Below are positions 9,912-12,500 of a stretch of 12,500 bases of DNA, in pieces; position 1 is the stretch's first letter; each line of letters starts with the position of its first letter. The stretch is taken from positions 17,501 through 30,000 of the forward strand of contig JAWQFJ010025843.1 of NCBI GenBank assembly GCA_034096865.1. The letters are read 5' to 3'. Position numbers and translations under genes: made by a program. The notes beneath the pieces are model-generated. The model was not told where the DNA came from, searched no databases, and saw only the letters and a program-made list of their open reading frames with translations. The DNA comes from Theodoxus fluviatilis. Taxonomy: Eukaryota; Mollusca; Gastropoda; Cycloneritida; Neritidae.

Positions 9912-9929
9912 ATATTCTCATGAGAATAT
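9912..9929. repeat. Perfect 18-bp palindrome, part of a TGAGAA/TTCTCA triplet
   Basis: ATATTCTCATGAGAATAT is its own reverse complement. Just left, TGAGAA (9905-9910) can also pair with TTCTCA (9915-9920), giving two mutually exclusive short hairpins. No function is assigned. Confidence 0.8.
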
Positions 9930-10167
9930 TGCCACAAAGCAGGTAGAGAGCATTCTTTCAACAAGCAGTGATACATTCGGAATCAGAGCTCAACTTTTAT
10001 GCCCAAGTTATGTGCTAGACCTCCAGACACAAAACTATAATCTTATTGCACAATCTTGCTGCACATATTATGATTAACAAAATATTGCAAAAATGAAACA
10101 AAACAACAAACTACTTTTTCACCCAAAATGAGCACCTATTTAATGCCATTTTCTGTTACAGATATAA

Positions 10168-10289
10168 TGAGTAACTTCCACCATCCTACCTTCACCAAGT
10201 AAACAGAACATTTGCTATTTTCCCTAACTGAGTAACTTCCACCATCCTACCTTCACCAAGTAAACAGAACATTTGCTATTTTCCCTAAC
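10168..10289. repeat. Exact 61-bp tandem duplication
   Basis: Two identical 61-base copies lie head to tail at 10168-10228 and 10229-10289, followed by four bases of a third copy (TGAG, 10290-10293). Each begins TGAGTAACTTCC and ends TTTTCCCTAAC. I saw no mismatch between copies. It is a recent duplication, a polymorphism within the population, or an assembly artefact. Confidence 0.96.
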
Positions 10290-11074
10290 TGAGAAACCAA
10301 CAACTGTGGATGCATTGACAATAAATTCCTCATTAAGTGTATGAAAGAAAAAGCACATCACATATTCAATCATTTCTTGCAAACTTCATGAAAATCCCAG
10401 ACCTGTAAAAATGGCTCAAGATCACAAGTTTGCAATCTGACAGTACTTGGCAATTCAGATAACTGTTATATACATGAAGTGTAGATGCTTAAAAGAAACC
10501 TTTGGAAGACTACATTAAGTCCATTGTGAAAACATACCTCATAATCTAAAATGTGTAAAATTTCTTGTACTAAAAAAAAGCATATGAATCATTCTAAAAA
10601 ATGTGAAAGCTATCTCTCACTGAAGTAAATGCTGTTGATAAATATATAGTAATATATTAGTTTCTTTTTCAATGTAAACCATTTTTAACAGAACCTTGCT
10701 TTCGGCAATAGGAAGACAAGTGATAACTATGGCATTTAGCCAGGCAAAGAATAAAAAAAGAGTTCACAACAATATCTCAATACTTAATTCACTCAAAAGA
10801 TGTGAGGAAAAAAAAGCCAAGCAAACTTTACCCTCAACAATGTTGCTGTCAAGTTATTGAAACATTTTCCGAAACATACAATAAAGAGGCCAATCTTGAG
10901 TTCTCTCGTTGCTTTTGTCACATTCTAATATTCATTTTACTCTTTCCAAGTTGCATGCTATCACAGTCATATTCAGTTATAACAGATATGTAGAGATTTA
11001 CATTTCTAATCACAAAACAGCTGTACTGACTGATGAAAACAATCTCATGCATACATTCTTCACACAATCTTGCA

Positions 11075-11640
11075 CTGACTGAAATACTGCGACTTTATTC
11101 ACATTGTGAAGGAAGGAAGTATACTACAAGAGAACAGGCCTCCATGCACACTACAGATTCACCTCGGCTTTCTCAGTGCTCCAGAGTGTAATGTACCACA
11201 GTGACAAGAAGTAAGTGTGCTACTGGAATAGGATAATGTGAATAACTCATGGGATGAAGTACCCAACATTTCCAATCGCAGGTATTACACACATGACAAG
11301 AATGATGTCAAAGGCAACATGAACATGTGCGCTTTGAGTCTGCTTGGCTTTATCGACATGTATACATGTTGTTCTGTTTTAAAATAGCACAAAGGACATC
11401 TCAGATCATCCTGTCTCATCATGCCCCCTGCAACTATCTCTTTAAGTCTAATACAGCACTTGTCTGTTCAAGGGATGCATTATAATCCAGTAATCACAAC
11501 TGCACATTCTTTAAAGTAACATCCAATTCTACACCCTATTCTAACAGCATGCAAGAAATACCATTGCCAACACACCCTGACATTCCCCTGCCACACACAT
11601 ACTGATTCACAGATGCAATCATTGATTAAACACTAGTGAT
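11075..11640 (-). other. Probable 3' UTR of the minus-strand gene
   Basis: Non-coding sequence between the TGA stop and the proposed AATAAA-directed cleavage site. It is AT-rich and CpG-poor and contains a perfect 14-base palindrome ACATGTATACATGT (11356-11369). The lower limit depends on which polyadenylation signal is used; a longer UTR is possible. Confidence 0.5.
11094..11099 (-). terminator. Polyadenylation signal for the minus-strand gene
   Basis: TTTATT on the plus strand is AATAAA on the minus strand, about 545 bases past the TGA stop of the terminal exon. Downstream on the minus strand comes a GT-containing stretch (TTGTGTG), as expected of a cleavage region. It is the only canonical AATAAA I found in the first several hundred bases after the stop. 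Confidence 0.5.
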
Positions 11641-12064
11641 TCAACCTCCACCCCGTAGTGCCTTGCTCTCTTCCAAAAAGTCTGACAGATCCGAGTGCTG
11701 CAGCTCACTTCCTGAGGAAGTCCGGAGGAGGTCCCACAACTTCAGAGTGACACTGAGCTTCCTCTTCACAACTGCAATTTGCTGGCGCACAGAATTCGCT
11801 GACTGCCTGACTCGCTGGGATCCATTGTTTGAATCTGAGGGCGATGTTACCTCAGCATAGCGCGCCAAGAGGCGAGCATATTTGCCTTGCAAACCTCTGG
11901 CGGTGCGCCGTGCAAACTCCTTGTTGCGCGCAATGCACAGGGTGGAGCATACACCCACTGCAGTCTCCAGCCGCACATCCTCTGAGCCATGCTGCAGCAC
12001 AAACTTGATCAGGTTGCTTCGGTTCAGAACCTGGGAGGCTGGGAACACCATGCTGTCAGCCTTC
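11641..12064 (-). CDS. Terminal coding exon, armadillo/HEAT-like protein (partial)
   Basis: The minus-strand frame enters from a splice acceptor at 12065-12066 (TTTCTGTTGCAG before the exon), where one base completes a codon. It then encodes 140 residues to a TGA at 11641-11643. Sequence upstream of the acceptor in the same frame is intron, so the apparent ATG at 12118-12120 is not the start. Residues 12-44 (including NLIKFVLQHGSEDVRLETA) look like two amphipathic helices of an armadillo/HEAT repeat, with the common DVRLE-A helix pattern. Residues 46-71 form a basic helix, 73-83 a Ser/Asn/Gly-rich linker, and 84-115 another helix rich in Val, Lys and Leu. The tail ends in an acidic helix and three glycines. 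GC content is above that of the flanking DNA, and CpG is less depleted than in the UTR. I do not recognise the gene. The ARM/HEAT call comes from pattern only, and the function would be protein binding. No signal peptide or membrane segment is seen in this part. Confidence 0.72.
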
Positions 12065-12076
12065 CTGCAACAGAAA
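12065..12076 (-). other. Splice acceptor of the terminal exon
   Basis: On the minus strand the bases read TTTCTGTTGCAG, a pyrimidine-rich tract followed by CAG, then the exon base G and the AAG codon. The sequence immediately downstream is the start of the conserved-looking protein stretch, which supports this junction. Confidence 0.7.
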
Positions 12077-12500
12077 GCATCAAACCAATAAGGATGAACC
12101 ATGCTATAGGTTATCTGCACTTAGTTTATGCCATTCAGACAGACGTGATGTGTGTTACATGGGATAGAACGGAGAAAATGCCCTGTAAAGGCATTCCTTC
12201 CTTCCTGCCATCTCCACGGTCACACTTAGAAACAGGATGTGCAATCGGTTCAATAGAACTGTGTTAGAGCATGCTGGGGACCGTTGAGCTACAGCTGATT
12301 AGAAGGCCCATGTTTCCACATTAGTGTGTGTGTACAACTGCACCTGACGCGAATCAATAGGAATTTCTTCCTACAATTTTGCAAAGCACACTTGGCATCC
12401 ATCCTAAATATGCAAACGGCGAGGAAAGATTCCCTGACATCTCAGCAAGACACGCAGAGCTTTCCAATTCTGAATAGGTTCAACAGCCGTGGTGCCACGT
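12077..12500 (-). other. Intron (partial) of the minus-strand gene
   Basis: No further exon was recognised up to the window edge. The upstream coding part of the gene should lie beyond 12,500. CpG dinucleotides are present here at ordinary levels, unlike in the block left of the exon. Confidence 0.5.

Larger units (their letters stand above)
7955..11070. other. CpG-poor, AT-rich non-coding block
   Basis: About 3.1 kb without a convincing gene on either strand. A hand count gives only about 20 CpG dinucleotides between 8,000 and 11,640, far below chance. Plus-strand frames at 8729-9028 and 9639-10077 have no family motif. The block contains an exact tandem duplication (10168-10289), a perfect 18-base palindrome (9912-9929), and on the minus strand an ATTAAA (10139-10144) and a UGUAUAUA Pumilio-type motif (10467-10474). 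It may be an extended 3' UTR of the minus-strand gene to the right, or downstream intergenic DNA. Confidence 0.5.

Noticed and set aside
10168..10293. CRISPR-like direct repeat
   Set aside because: It is two abutting copies with no spacers in an animal genome, so a plain tandem duplication.
11636..12267. Plus-strand frames across the terminal exon
   Set aside because: They are shadows of the minus-strand coding exon, which has a splice acceptor and protein-like composition.

Overview
This window looks like nuclear DNA of an invertebrate animal, most likely a marine mollusc and possibly a gastropod. There are no bacterial operons, ribosome-binding sites or long uninterrupted genes. Instead there are long perfect microsatellites, a truncated L2/CR1-like LINE with an ATT-repeat tail, other repeat-like debris, and one spliced terminal exon. 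The taxonomic guess rests on the overall style of the repeats and is an inference.

Left part (about 1-5,800): intergenic and repeat-rich. A segment ending at about 1,741 resembles a degraded LTR-retrotransposon terminus. It has a TATA box at 1026, a perfect (CT)66 tract just downstream, AATAAA signals at 1396 and 1707, a TTATTACA end, and a primer-binding-site-like sequence after it. Further on are a 34-base G run (2199-2232), a GT/GC tract joined to (AG)36 (2844-2976), a (CA)20 tract (4361-4400) and a nested inverted repeat at 5102-5155.

Middle (about 5,800-8,000): two old repeat segments at roughly 5,790-6,310, then a clear 5'-truncated LINE on the minus strand (7027-about 7,954). The LINE keeps an intact 144-residue C-terminal piece of a reverse-transcriptase polyprotein, a 3' UTR, a terminal hairpin and a (TAA)n/(ATT)n tail.

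Right part (about 8,000-12,500): AT-rich, strikingly CpG-poor non-coding DNA (8,000-11,640). It contains an exact 61-bp tandem duplication and several perfect palindromes. It ends at the last coding exon of a minus-strand gene (11641-12064), which has a good splice acceptor and a TGA stop. The predicted protein end has an armadillo/HEAT-like helical segment, but I could not name the gene. A plausible polyadenylation signal lies about 545 bases past the stop. The 436 bases to the right of the exon are intron.

There is no operon or multi-gene pathway here. The only host protein supported is the 3' end of one gene; the rest is mobile-element remains, simple repeats and unassigned non-coding DNA. 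I did not find a convincing new biological system. The most useful leads are the sharp CpG-depleted block that stops at the coding exon, the LTR-like promoter carrying a very long CT array, and the LINE tail.
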